From positions 1 through 12,650 of the forward strand of contig JAIDFC010000074.1 of the NCBI GenBank assembly GCA_029054535.1: a stretch of DNA of 12,650 nucleotides, read 5' to 3'. This stretch comes from Rikenella sp. (lineage in GTDB: Bacteria; Bacteroidota; Bacteroidia; Bacteroidales; Rikenellaceae). The translations under genes were made by a program, and so were the position numbers. Below are positions 1-8,620 of the stretch, in pieces (within the stretch, counting starts at the first letter, position 1; each line of letters opens with the position of its first letter). The notes under the pieces were generated by a model. It did not search any database, was not told the origin of the DNA, and was given only the letters and a program-made list of their open reading frames with translations.

Positions 1-106
1 ACCCACCAATAGATCGGCGTCCGATAGGCGAACGTCGCCAGCCACTCCCGCACCCCGTACCAGGCCAGCGGCACCGCCACCACGAAGCAAATCAACACCA
101 GCCGCA
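1..106 (-). repeat. Near-identical 3' tract shared by permease copies 1 and 3 (second copy at 4801-4906)
   Basis: Positions 1-106 and 4801-4906 differ at a single base (78 versus 4878), including an exact match of 77 bp. The corresponding part of copy 2 (2389-2494) differs from copy 1 at about six bases. The tract encodes the end of the last FtsX block. Synonymous positions are also identical, which suggests recent sequence exchange between copies. The tract may continue left of the window. Confidence 0.85.
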
Positions 107-2261
107 CGAACGAACGGTTGAACATCCCCAAAATCTCGGCCACCGTCGCCCCCATCACCTTGCGAACCCCGATCTCCTTGCGCCGGTACTGGGTCTCGAA
201 GACCACCAGCCCGAAGACTCCCGCCAACGAGATCACCGCCGCCAGGAGCGAAAACAGCGTAATCAGATTTCCCATACGTCGGTCGTTTCGGTACTGGGCC
301 TCGACCGTTTCGTCCAGGAAATGGACATCCACCACCGCCATAGGATCCAGCTCGGCCACCCATCCGCCGATTCGCTTCAGAGTCTCCGTCGGGTCGCCCG
401 CGCCCAACCGGACATAGGCCGTCGGCAGATAACCCCACTCCGCCGTCCCGATGTTCGTCAACGCGAACGGCCCGACCGGCTTGTGCAACGATTCAAAATT
501 GGCATCCTCCATAAACCCCACGACTTCGATCTGTTGCGAACCGAAATCGAGCCGGTCTCCCAGCTCCAGCCCATAGGCCAGACGAGCCGTCCGGTTGAAG
601 ATCGCCCGGGTGCCGCCCTCCGCCCGGTCGTCCCCCTCGACAAACCCCCTTCCTTCGACGATTCGGATCTCCATCAACTCGGTGAAGTCCGACGTAACGG
701 CCAGGTTGCTGAAGTTGATGGTCTCGCCGCGAAAATTCAGCCCGAAATTGTCGTACCGGTCGCGAAACATCGGCGCTTCGGTCAGTGCCGCGACGTTCAC
801 CGCCGGATCGTCGGCGAGACGACCGAAAAAAGCGTGCCGGTCGATGAAAATGCGTTTGCTGAGCGGTACCTCCACCACCCCGCCCCGATTCATGCCGATC
901 GGTTTCCCGGCCAGATAGCGGTTCTGAAGATTCATGAAGGCCGCGCCGATAATCAACGTTATCGAGACCGAGAACTGGAAGCCCACCAGCACATTCCGCA
1001 ACGCCCGTCCTTTGGGTGAAAGTCCGAAATTGCCCTTGACGGCCAAGGCCGGCGGGAAGGAGGTGGTGTAGACAGCCGGATAGATCCCCGCCGCCACCCC
1101 CACGGCCAACGCCACCGCTCCGCCGAGAATCAATACGCCGCCGCTCCGGAACGCTGTCGCGATGCCGGCAAAGGAGTCGGCGAACGGCGAACGACCGATA
1201 TACCATACTGCGCCGAGAGCCAACAAATAGGCTCCGATCGTCATAATCACCGCTTCGGCGACCAGAGTTCCGCGGAGCGTAGCGACCGACGAACCGAGAA
1301 TTTTGCGGGTATTGATCCCCCGCATCCGCACCGGCGCGAGAGCCAGCGAAAAGTTGACGAAGTTGACCCCCGCGATGCCGACCACCAGCAGGGCAATGGC
1401 CATCAGGATTCGCGTCGAGGCGCGGTTTCCCTTCGGAGCATTGTCCTGCACGAGGTCCCGGGCGTAATAGATCCCGGTAATCGGCATAAGCCTCAATTCG
1501 GCCTGTTCGTCGCGGTTCGGGAATTCGATGCGGTCGATCGTGCGGGCCACCTCGTCGGCCGAGGCGTCCGGCGCCAGCCGGAGATAGATGTGGTAGTTGC
1601 TGCGGTCCCACCGGTCGAGTTCACGATCGTCCATCGTAAGATAGATGTCGTTGGCGAAAATCGAATTGGCCGGGAAATCGCGATAGACCCCTCCGACACG
1701 GATCTCGGGTCGCAAACCGATCAGCGAATCGGTCTCGGCCGGAGACAGCTGCCGTCCGAGGGCCGATTCCGTTCCGAAAAACTTTTGCGCCAACGAAGCC
1801 GGAATCAACGCCGAAGTACGATCCAGAGTTACTCCCCGGCCCTCGGTCAGCTGCATGTCGAACACGGTAAGAAACGACGGTGTAATCTCGCGCGTATGCT
1901 CCTCGTACACCGTTCTCCGTTCCTCGCCGCGGTCGGCCGCGACGTTCAGCGTCCGCCCGCGGCCGTCCACCACCGCGACCTGCTCCACCTGTGGCACCGT
2001 GTTCCGAATCGTCTCGGCCAACGGATACGGCAGAGTCGGCGCATAGCTGCCGAGCGGGATATTCCGCCGCGGCGAACAGATTTCGACCCGATAGATCCTT
2101 TCGGCCGCCGGATGGAACCGGTCGAACGAGCGTTCGTAGTCCACCTGCATCAGGATGATCGTGAAGGCGGCGAAAGCGACGCTCAGACCCACGATATTGA
2201 GCGTCGAAGCGAGCCGAAACCGGCTCAACGTAGTCCGAAGGTTACGTAAAACAGTTTTCAT
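1..2261 (-). CDS. MacB/FtsX-type ABC transporter permease, copy 1 (3' end cut by window edge)
   Basis: This is an inner-membrane permease subunit of an ABC exporter, probably working with a separate ATPase and the TolC-type channel encoded upstream. I read the frame by hand from ATG at 2261 to the window edge: 753 codons, no stop, and about 34 residues missing compared with its two neighbours. The start (MKTVLRN) aligns with the start of copy 2. Visible parts are an N-terminal membrane segment near residues 18-40, a large periplasmic MacB-like domain, a first FtsX block starting near residue 285 (LLVVGIAGVNFVNFSLALAP), a second periplasmic domain, and a second FtsX block with the FETQYRRKEIGVRKVMGATV signature. 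Only 18 bp separate it from copy 2 upstream, so co-transcription is likely. Its substrate cannot be told from sequence. Its last 200 visible bases are a mosaic of the other two copies. Confidence 0.9.
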   Translation of the reverse strand, partial: MKTVLRNLRTTLSRFRLASTLNIVGLSVAFAAFTIILMQVDYERSFDRFHPAAERIYRVEICSPRRNIPLGSYAPTLPYPLAETIRNTVPQVEQVAVVDGRGRTLNVAADRGEERRTVYEEHTREITPSFLTVFDMQLTEGRGVTLDRTSALIPASLAQKFFGTESALGRQLSPAETDSLIGLRPEIRVGGVYRDFPANSIFANDIYLTMDDRELDRWDRSNYHIYLRLAPDASADEVARTIDRIEFPNRDEQAELRLMPITGIYYARDLVQDNAPKGNRASTRILMAIALLVVGIAGVNFVNFSLALAPVRMRGINTRKILGSSVATLRGTLVAEAVIMTIGAYLLALGAVWYIGRSPFADSFAGIATAFRSGGVLILGGAVALAVGVAAGIYPAVYTTSFPPALAVKGNFGLSPKGRALRNVLVGFQFSVSITLIIGAAFMNLQNRYLAGKPIGMNRGGVVEVPLSKRIFIDRHAFFGRLADDPAVNVAALTEAPMFRDRYDNFGLNFRGETINFSNLAVTSDFTELMEIRIVEGRGFVEGDDRAEGGTRAIFNRTARLAYGLELGDRLDFGSQQIEVVGFMEDANFESLHKPVGPFALTNIGTAEWGYLPTAYVRLGAGDPTETLKRIGGWVAELDPMAVVDVHFLDETVEAQYRNDRRMGNLITLFSLLAAVISLAGVFGLVVFETQYRRKEIGVRKVMGATVAEILGMFNRSFVRLVLICFVVAVPLAWYGVREWLATFAYRTPIYWW

Positions 2262-2279
2262 CTTTCTTTTTTTTAATTT

Positions 2280-4643
2280 CTACTCCGCCCGGAGAGCCCG
2301 CACCGGATTGGCCGTCGCCGCCCGCCAGCTTTGGATCGTTACCGTCAACAGCGTGATAAACAGTACGATCGACAACGACGCCGCAAAAACCCACCAGTAA
2401 ATCGGCGTCCGATAGGCGAACGTCGCCAGCCACTCCCGCACCCCGTACCACGCCAACGGAGCCGCCACCACGAAGCAAATCAACACCAGCCGCACGAACG
2501 AGCGGTTGAACATCCCCAGAATCTCGGCCACCGTCGCCCCCATCACCTTGCGAACCCCGATCTCCTTGCGCCGGTACTGGGTCTCGAACAACACCAAGCC
2601 GAAGACCCCGACCAACGAAATCACCACCGCCAGCAGCGAAAAAGTCGTAATCAACGCCGTCGTCTTGCGCTCCTTCTGGTATACGCTGTTGAAGACCTCA
2701 TCGTAGAACTGCACCGACACCGGATAAGTCGGATCGAACTCGGCTACCGTCCGGCGAATATGTTCCACGGCCCGCTCCACGTCGCCCTTGATCCGGACAT
2801 AGGTCCAGGGCAGCGAGGAACAGTACAGTCCCGCCGGCGGTTCGACGCTCAGACAGAACGGACTCGAGCTGGCGAGCTGCAACGGTCGGTAGTTGATATC
2901 CGGCATGATCCCCACTATCTCGCCGTAGGCGAGGTCGAGCCCGATTTCCATGGCCGGATTCATGCGCCGTGTCGCTTCGTTCATGATAAAACGCATCTTC
3001 GAGCCTTCCGTGTCGTTCTTCGTGAAGTTCCGGCCGTCCACGACCGAAATATCCATCACGTCCAGAAATTCGGGCGATACCGGCAGATAGGCGAAACGCA
3101 TCGTCTCGCCACCGATCTTCGTCTCGTTGACCTGCGCATCTCCTGTCCCGAAGAGAAATTGCGAGAAGGCCACGTGTTCGATCTGCGGACTCTCCTTGAG
3201 GCGGTTCACCAGTCGCTCGCGATGGGTTCGAGTCAACGCGTCGTTCAGCTCGAAAACAGCGACTTGTTCCGTATCGTATCCCATGTCCCGGGTACGAAGG
3301 TAACGGTTCTGGAGCTGCATGAAGAGGGCGACGATAATCAGTCCGATCGAAATCACGTACTGCGTCCCGACGAGTGCCGTCCGCAGGGCGCGTCCCCGGG
3401 CCGAGAGTCCGAACGAGCCCTTCAGCACCAGCGCCGGCGGAAACCGGGTGGCGTAGAACGCCGGATAGAGTCCGGCCGCCAGCCCGACCGCCAGAGCCAC
3501 CGCAAAGGCCATCGTAACGATGCCCGGAGCGGCCGTCAGACTCAGATCGGCGTCGAGAAAGGCCTTGAAGCCGGTCTGCCCGATGCAGTAGACCCAGAAG
3601 AGCGAGACCAGAAAAGCCAACAGAGAGATTCCAGCCGCTTCGCCGATCAACGCCCACCGCAACACGCCGACCGAAGACCCGAGTACTTTTTGGGTGTTGA
3701 TGCTCTTGATGCGCATCGGCACGAGCGAGGTCGAGAAGTTGACGAAATTCACGGCCGCGATCCCGATCACCAGCAGCGCGATCGACAACAGAACGGCCGT
3801 GGTCGTGCGACTCCCTTTGGGCACGGAGTCGTACTGTAGGTCGGCGGCATAGTGGGTTTCGGTTATCGGGTTGAGTCGCAAGGCCTTGTATTCCCGGATC
3901 CAATCCGGGATGTCGGGCGAGCGCATCACCTCGTCGAGCAACCGGCGTTCGACCTCGGCGCGGTCGGCCCCTTCGGGGAGGGTTACGTAGAGCTGGTAGT
4001 TGAAGTGCCAGCCGTCCCACGGACCCCAAATCGTGGGATTGACACCGTAATAGACGACGTTTTGTACGAGCGTGTTCTTCGGAAAGTCGCGATAGACGCC
4101 GCCCACGCTCATCGAGGTGTCGACCTGAGCGGTGAAGATGATCGAGCGGCCGTAGGCGCTCTCGTCTCTGAAGAACTTTTGGGCCATGCTCTCCGGAATC
4201 AGGACCTGACCCGGTTCGGACAATGCTTCGCGCCGCCCTTCGACCATGTCGAAGTCGAATATCTCGGCAAAATCGGGGTGGACCAGGTGGCTCTGAACCC
4301 GATAGCCCTGCACCGCGCCGTTGCGTTCGACCTTCGCCAGGTTGCCGATCGTCGAAAACTCCATCCGCAGCCCGATCCGTTCGATCTGCGGGAAGCGGTC
4401 GCGGATCAGCTCGGCCCACTTGCGCCCCACCAAGGCGTTGTATTGCATGCTGTCCTCGCTCACCTCCACCCGATAAATCCGATCGCTCTTCGGGTGGAAG
4501 CGGTCGAACGAGCGGTCGTAGTCCACCTGCATCAGGATCACGATGAACGCCGCGAAAGCGATCGAAAGGCCCAGGATGTTCAATAGGCTGGCCAACCGGA
4601 ACCGACGTAGGGTGGTCCAAAAATTACGTAAGATCGTCTTCAT
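2280..4643 (-). CDS. MacB/FtsX-type ABC transporter permease, copy 2
   Basis: This is a full-length 787-residue inner-membrane permease of the duplicated-FtsX type common in Bacteroidetes. Approximate architecture: a membrane segment at residues 17-39; a periplasmic MacB_PCD-like domain at 41-270; a first FtsX block with membrane segments near 280-303, 338-352 and 373-393; a further segment near 420-440; a second periplasmic domain; and a C-terminal FtsX block with segments near 664-686, 715-735 and 748-772. The signature ETQYRRKEIGVRKVMGATV follows the seventh segment. No Walker motifs are present, so it needs a partner ATPase. The gene lies 48 bp downstream of copy 3 and 18 bp upstream of copy 1. 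Start and stop match the family ends (MKTILRNF, ending VRALRAE). The transported substrate is unknown. Lipoprotein release, peptide export and drug efflux are all possible for this superfamily. Confidence 0.93.
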   Translation of the reverse strand: MKTILRNFWTTLRRFRLASLLNILGLSIAFAAFIVILMQVDYDRSFDRFHPKSDRIYRVEVSEDSMQYNALVGRKWAELIRDRFPQIERIGLRMEFSTIGNLAKVERNGAVQGYRVQSHLVHPDFAEIFDFDMVEGRREALSEPGQVLIPESMAQKFFRDESAYGRSIIFTAQVDTSMSVGGVYRDFPKNTLVQNVVYYGVNPTIWGPWDGWHFNYQLYVTLPEGADRAEVERRLLDEVMRSPDIPDWIREYKALRLNPITETHYAADLQYDSVPKGSRTTTAVLLSIALLVIGIAAVNFVNFSTSLVPMRIKSINTQKVLGSSVGVLRWALIGEAAGISLLAFLVSLFWVYCIGQTGFKAFLDADLSLTAAPGIVTMAFAVALAVGLAAGLYPAFYATRFPPALVLKGSFGLSARGRALRTALVGTQYVISIGLIIVALFMQLQNRYLRTRDMGYDTEQVAVFELNDALTRTHRERLVNRLKESPQIEHVAFSQFLFGTGDAQVNETKIGGETMRFAYLPVSPEFLDVMDISVVDGRNFTKNDTEGSKMRFIMNEATRRMNPAMEIGLDLAYGEIVGIMPDINYRPLQLASSSPFCLSVEPPAGLYCSSLPWTYVRIKGDVERAVEHIRRTVAEFDPTYPVSVQFYDEVFNSVYQKERKTTALITTFSLLAVVISLVGVFGLVLFETQYRRKEIGVRKVMGATVAEILGMFNRSFVRLVLICFVVAAPLAWYGVREWLATFAYRTPIYWWVFAASLSIVLFITLLTVTIQSWRAATANPVRALRAE
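3742..3782 (-). repeat. 41-bp identical tract shared by permease copies 2 and 3 (second copy at 6151-6191)
   Basis: An exact match of 41 bp in the first FtsX membrane segment (encoding ALLVIGIAAVNFV), within paralogues that otherwise differ widely in the periplasmic domains. Strong protein constraint plus shared codon preference could produce it, but exact identity at third positions also fits gene conversion. Confidence 0.75.
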
Positions 4644-4691
4644 CTGTTCGAGTCTCGTTAGATTGAATTTCTCATGTATGTTAAACGGCCG

Positions 4692-7058
4692 TTATTCTGT
4701 TTTGAGCGCATGGATCGGATTGGCCGTGGCCGCCCGCCAGCTCTGGACCGTTACCGTCAACAAGGTGATCAAAAGTACGATCGTCAGCGATAGCGCGAAA
4801 ACCCACCAATAGATCGGCGTCCGATAGGCGAACGTCGCCAGCCACTCCCGCACCCCGTACCAGGCCAGCGGCACCGCTACCACGAAGCAAATCAACACCA
4901 GCCGCATGAACTTCCGGTTGAACATTCCCAGAATCTCGGCCACCGTCGCCCCCATCACTTTCCGCACGCCGATCTCCTTGCGCCGGTACTGGGTTTCGAA
5001 GGCCACCAGCCCGAAGACGCCCACCAGCGAGAGCACCACCGCCAGCAGCGAAAAAATAGTAATCAAGGCCGTCGTCTTGCGTTCTTTCTGGTAGATCGAG
5101 TCGAACGTCGTGTCGAAGAACTCGATGTCGACCGGATAGAGCGGGTCGAACTTGGCCATCGTGCGCCGGATATGGTCTACCGCCGCGTAAGGATCTCCGA
5201 CGATCTTGATGTAGGCGATCCGCAGATGTATCCAGGGTTCCGCCCCGAACTCGTAGAGACACAGCGGCGCGATGGCATTGCGCAGCGAGGCGAAGTTGAA
5301 GTCGCGCACTACCCCCGCGATCGGCTGATCGTTGACCCGATCGTCGATCGTGAGTCCGTACTGCCGCATGGCCGCCTCGTTGAAGATCTGAGTGCCGTCC
5401 TTTCGTTGGTCCTCCTCCGTGAAGCCGCGCCCCTCGACGACCTGCAGCCCCATCACCTGCAGGAAGTTCCACGACACCGGACAACACGAATACCGCATCT
5501 CCCGTCCGTCGGTCAGCGTCCGGGTCCACCCCATGTATTGGTCCGTCAGGCCGATCTTCGTATAGGCGAACGCGACGTCTCCGATCGACGGACTGGAGGT
5601 CAATTCATTGACGATCGTTTGTTTCATTTCGGGTTCGGCCAGGCTGCTGCTCAGGGTCAGAACCGCCACCTGCTCCTGGTCCATCCCGGTATCGAAGTGT
5701 CGGAGGTAGTTGTTCTGGAGCTGGAGGAACATCGCCGCCACGATCAGCCCGATCGAAACCACGAACTGAAATCCGATCAGTGTCGTGCGGAGTTTCCGCC
5801 CGGTGGGCGACATGCCGAACGACCCTTTTTTGAGTACCAGTACCGGCGGGAACGAAGTGGTGTAGAAAGCCGGATAGAGCCCCGAGACCACCCCCACGAC
5901 CAGTGCCACCGCGGCCGAGAGCCCGATCACGCCGCTGTAGGCCGAGAACGAGATGCCGCCCGAGATCAGGTCGTTGAAGGCCGTCGTACGCAGCCCGTAA
6001 ATCCAGAGGAGTCCGAGTCCGAAACTCAGCAGGGCGATCCCCGTCGACTCGAAGATCAGTTCGGCCCGCAAGGCCCCGACCGGCGACCCCAGGACTTTCC
6101 GGGTATTGATGTTCTTGATCCGGAGCGGGGTGAGCGAGGTAGCGAAGTTCACGAAATTCACGGCCGCGATCCCGATCACCAGCAGCGCGATGGCCAGCAA
6201 CATATTCTGAGTCGAACGGCTCCCTTTCGGGGCATAGTCCTGCTCGACGGTCGTATCGTAGTAGACGTCTTGCAGGGGCACGAGGGTAAAGTAGAAATTG
6301 TTTCCGACCCAGCTCGGTTTTTTGAACCGGGCAAACTCCGCGGACCACTGTTGTGCGACCTCGGCCGGATCGCTGCCCGGGACGAGCGTTACATAAAAGT
6401 TATAGTTCCAGTTGCTCCAGTTTCCATCGTTTTCCCCCGGGGCGACCTTCCGTTTGATTCCGTTCCCGATCGAGGAGTTGGCCGGGAAGTCGCGGTAGAC
6501 GGCTCCCACTTCGAAGCTCCGTTTCCGGTTTTCGTCGTCGGTCTGGTCCTCGAACGTGATGATCTGTCCGACGGCCGACTCCGTGCCGAACAGCTTCCGG
6601 GCCATGCTCTGCGACAGAGCCAGCCGGGTGTGGTCGTGGAAGACCTTCGGATCGCCCTCCGTGAACTCGTAGCCGAATACTTCGGCCTCGTCGGGATAGA
6701 CGAAATCGATCGTCTCGAAACAGGCCGTCTTCGAGCCGTTCCGTTCCAACGAGATATAGCTGTTGCCCCAGCTCCCTCCGTGAATCGTGCCGGCCGCGAT
6801 GGCCGGCGACGCGTCGAGCAGCATGTCGCACATCGGACGCGGAAACCAAACGCCGCCGAAAGCGACGCTATCGGTCATCTGCACCCGATAGATCTGTTTC
6901 GGGTATCCTTTGTCGAACCCCCACTCGTAGTTCACCTGCATCAGGATGACCACAAAAGCGGCGAACGAGACGCTCAGACCCACGATATTCAACCCGCAAG
7001 CCAGTCGGAACCGCTTGAGGGTCATCAAAAAATTACGCAAAAACAATCCGTTTATCAT
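4692..7058 (-). CDS. MacB/FtsX-type ABC transporter permease, copy 3
   Basis: This 788-residue paralogue of the two genes downstream has the same order of parts: an N-terminal membrane segment (about 19-42), a periplasmic MacB-like domain, a first FtsX block (starting near residue 283, with LLVIGIAAVNFVNFATSL), a second periplasmic domain, and a C-terminal FtsX block with ETQYRRKEIGVRKVMGATV. I chose the start at 7058 (MINGLFLRNFL) because it lines up with the LRN starts of the other copies; the internal methionine at residue 12 would remove that conserved stretch. The periplasmic domains differ strongly from copies 1 and 2, whereas the membrane blocks are very similar. This suggests that the sensing or partner-contacting part diversified while the transport core stayed constrained. 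It lies 59 bp downstream of the TolC-family gene and is probably in the same operon. Its specific substrate is unknown. Confidence 0.93.
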   Translation of the reverse strand: MINGLFLRNFLMTLKRFRLACGLNIVGLSVSFAAFVVILMQVNYEWGFDKGYPKQIYRVQMTDSVAFGGVWFPRPMCDMLLDASPAIAAGTIHGGSWGNSYISLERNGSKTACFETIDFVYPDEAEVFGYEFTEGDPKVFHDHTRLALSQSMARKLFGTESAVGQIITFEDQTDDENRKRSFEVGAVYRDFPANSSIGNGIKRKVAPGENDGNWSNWNYNFYVTLVPGSDPAEVAQQWSAEFARFKKPSWVGNNFYFTLVPLQDVYYDTTVEQDYAPKGSRSTQNMLLAIALLVIGIAAVNFVNFATSLTPLRIKNINTRKVLGSPVGALRAELIFESTGIALLSFGLGLLWIYGLRTTAFNDLISGGISFSAYSGVIGLSAAVALVVGVVSGLYPAFYTTSFPPVLVLKKGSFGMSPTGRKLRTTLIGFQFVVSIGLIVAAMFLQLQNNYLRHFDTGMDQEQVAVLTLSSSLAEPEMKQTIVNELTSSPSIGDVAFAYTKIGLTDQYMGWTRTLTDGREMRYSCCPVSWNFLQVMGLQVVEGRGFTEEDQRKDGTQIFNEAAMRQYGLTIDDRVNDQPIAGVVRDFNFASLRNAIAPLCLYEFGAEPWIHLRIAYIKIVGDPYAAVDHIRRTMAKFDPLYPVDIEFFDTTFDSIYQKERKTTALITIFSLLAVVLSLVGVFGLVAFETQYRRKEIGVRKVMGATVAEILGMFNRKFMRLVLICFVVAVPLAWYGVREWLATFAYRTPIYWWVFALSLTIVLLITLLTVTVQSWRAATANPIHALKTE

Positions 7059-7117
7059 CTCTGTTTCTCTTTATCTTTCGTTTCTCTTTGAAGACATTCC
7101 GATTTTTCCGAAAAATA

Positions 7118-8458
7118 CTATTTGGCCAACAGCGGAATCCCTTTGTAATAATCCACCAGTTTGCGTTTGGCCTGCCAGGTCAGTTCGGCCCGGAGCAAGG
7201 TCGCCCGAGCCTCGAGCAGCTGGTTGGCTGTGGTTTGCAGGTCGAGCGCGCTGAGCAACCCCTCCTGATACTTGCGTTGCGCCACCCGGTAGGCCAGCAG
7301 GCGGGCATGGACCTGTTTTTCGGCCTGCTGGCGTTCGGAGAACGAACCGTTCAGGTCCAGCACCGCCTGTTCCACTTCGACGGCGATCTGACGTTGGGTC
7401 TCGATGTGCGATTGTTCGCTGCTGCGAAGGTTGTTCCGCATGCGGACGATGTTCGTCTGCCGGCTCCAGCCGCCGAAGATCGGAACGCTCAGGCTGGCCG
7501 ACACCGATTTCGAGAGGTTGTCGCGGAACTGCTTCGAGAAAGCGGTGGCATCGGTATTGAGGTTCTTGAAGTAGCTGGTCCCGATCCCCGCCGAGGCCGA
7601 CAGCGAGGGGAACAACCGCGCTTTGGCGGTCGAGAGGTCGAGCCGCGCCAGCCGCACGTCCATGGCCGCCATCCGCGCCGTGGGCAGCGTAGCGGTCGCC
7701 AGGTCGACCAGCTCTTCGACATCCGTCGCCTCCAACTCCGGCACGGCGTACCGCTCCGCGGTGTCGATCCGCAAGACGGCTTCCGGCGGATAGTTCATCG
7801 CCTGTTTGAGCTGCAGCTCGCAGGTCCGCATGTTGTTCTCCACTCGGGTTAAGTTATATTCGTCCGAGGCGAGGGTCGCTTCGAGCTGCGCCACGTCCGA
7901 AGCCCCCTTCAACCCGAGGGCCATCATCCGGCGACCCTGTTGCAGGTTGTCGCGCGAAGCGGCGACCTGGTCGAGGGCCAGGGTCAGGCTCCCCAGGGTG
8001 TAGGCGAAGTCGTAGTAGGCCTGCATGGTCTCCTGTGCGATGGCGTCTTCGACCTGTTTCTGCTGTTCCTCGCCGCGCAGCTTGGAGATTTTGCTCCCGC
8101 GCGTGTTGTTCAATAGCTGCAGACCGTTGAAAACCGTAATCCCGGCGTTGAGGCTGTAACTGTTGCTCAGCGTATTGACGGTCGTATAGGTGTTGGTCCC
8201 CGGGTCGACATTCCGACCGAAACCGGCCGACAAACCCACTCCGCCGCTGAGCGACGGCAGGTGCTGCAATATGGCTTCGTGGTACGTGGCCCGCAGGTTG
8301 GCGTTGGCCAACTGCTGACGAACGGCCCGAGGACTGTTCTCCACGGCATAAACCATACACTCGTGCAAAGTCCAAACGCGGGCCGTATCCGCTTCCTGGG
8401 CCTGGACGCCCAAAACTCCTATCCCGGCTACAAAACCGACTATAATCCCTTTTTTCAT
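7118..8458 (-). CDS. TolC-family outer membrane efflux protein
   Basis: This protein of 446 residues should form the trimeric outer-membrane channel of a tripartite exporter. The start at 8458 is preferred over one 22 codons upstream because it gives a clean signal peptide: MKKGI, then a hydrophobic stretch, then a VQA cleavage site before QEADTA (about residue 20). It also has a purine-rich AGAGAGAAG six bases upstream (8473-8465). The upstream extension (MFWHGHWTRRG) looks like untranslated leader and would include the predicted promoter. The mature protein starts with WTLHECMVYAVENSP, typical of outer-membrane efflux proteins, followed by two long helical OEP repeats. The second repeat contains LSASLSVPIFGGWSRQ, and the C-terminus has ALDLQTTANQLLEARATLLRAEL. 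It is the first gene of the minus-strand operon and faces the two-component regulator divergently. The cargo cannot be deduced. Confidence 0.93.
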   Translation of the reverse strand: MKKGIIVGFVAGIGVLGVQAQEADTARVWTLHECMVYAVENSPRAVRQQLANANLRATYHEAILQHLPSLSGGVGLSAGFGRNVDPGTNTYTTVNTLSNSYSLNAGITVFNGLQLLNNTRGSKISKLRGEEQQKQVEDAIAQETMQAYYDFAYTLGSLTLALDQVAASRDNLQQGRRMMALGLKGASDVAQLEATLASDEYNLTRVENNMRTCELQLKQAMNYPPEAVLRIDTAERYAVPELEATDVEELVDLATATLPTARMAAMDVRLARLDLSTAKARLFPSLSASAGIGTSYFKNLNTDATAFSKQFRDNLSKSVSASLSVPIFGGWSRQTNIVRMRNNLRSSEQSHIETQRQIAVEVEQAVLDLNGSFSERQQAEKQVHARLLAYRVAQRKYQEGLLSALDLQTTANQLLEARATLLRAELTWQAKRKLVDYYKGIPLLAK

Positions 8459-8502
8459 CTTTAACTTCTCTCTAAAAAATTTTTCGTTTTGCCCTCTCCT
8501 CG

Positions 8503-8518
8503 TCCAATGCCCATGCCA
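8503..8518 (-). promoter_or_regulatory. Candidate sigma-54 (-24/-12) promoter of the tolC-permease operon
   Basis: On the minus strand 8518-8503 reads TGGCATGGGCATTGGA. The sigma-54 consensus is TGGCACG-N4-TTGCA, so the -24 half fits (TGGCAtG), the spacing is exact and the -12 half reads TTGG instead of TTGC. The predicted transcript start would be near 8492, about 34 bases ahead of the tolC ATG. A sigma-54 activator gene lies directly across the divergent region, with tandem dyads at a typical enhancer distance. The mismatch falls in the usually conserved -12 GC pair, which lowers confidence. Confidence 0.45.
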
Positions 8519-8572
8519 AAACACCTAAATGCCTACGAATCAAGTTCTTGTATTTCAGCCTCGCCTGATCGA

Positions 8573-8611
8573 GTGTCTATTTTTTTGACACTACTGTCTA
8601 TTTTCTTGACA
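8573..8611. promoter_or_regulatory. Two tandem TGTC-N9-GACA dyads, candidate activator binding sites
   Basis: Two near-identical 17-bp units stand at 8574-8590 (TGTCTATTTTTTTGACA) and 8595-8611 (TGTCTATTTTCTTGACA), differing at one base. Each is a dyad with half-sites TGTC and GACA. The first extends to GTGTC/GACAC. Their repeat distance is 21 bp, two turns of DNA, so both lie on one face of the helix. They sit about 90 and 111 bp upstream of the predicted tolC start, where NtrC-type activators usually bind. The second lies just ahead of the plus-strand promoter element at 8621. Which protein binds them is inferred; the neighbouring activator is the natural candidate. Confidence 0.6.
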
Positions 8612-8620
8612 TCTTAGTTA

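Noticed and set aside
2331..7091. Long plus-strand open frames opposite the permeases (for example 2331-3839 and 5172-7091) and shifted minus-strand frames inside them
   Set aside because: Compositional shadows. The permease frames have consistent family motifs along their entire length, and the shadow proteins are low-complexity Arg/His/Asp-rich sequences.
8459..8524. Upstream start for the TolC-family protein, 22 codons longer
   Set aside because: It would bury the signal peptide behind a charged stretch and would start within the predicted promoter. The start at 8458 gives a proper signal peptide and a purine-rich ribosome site.
8574..8611. The tandem dyads as the start of a CRISPR array
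   Set aside because: Only two units, separated by 4 bases, with no spacer of normal length and no cas genes.
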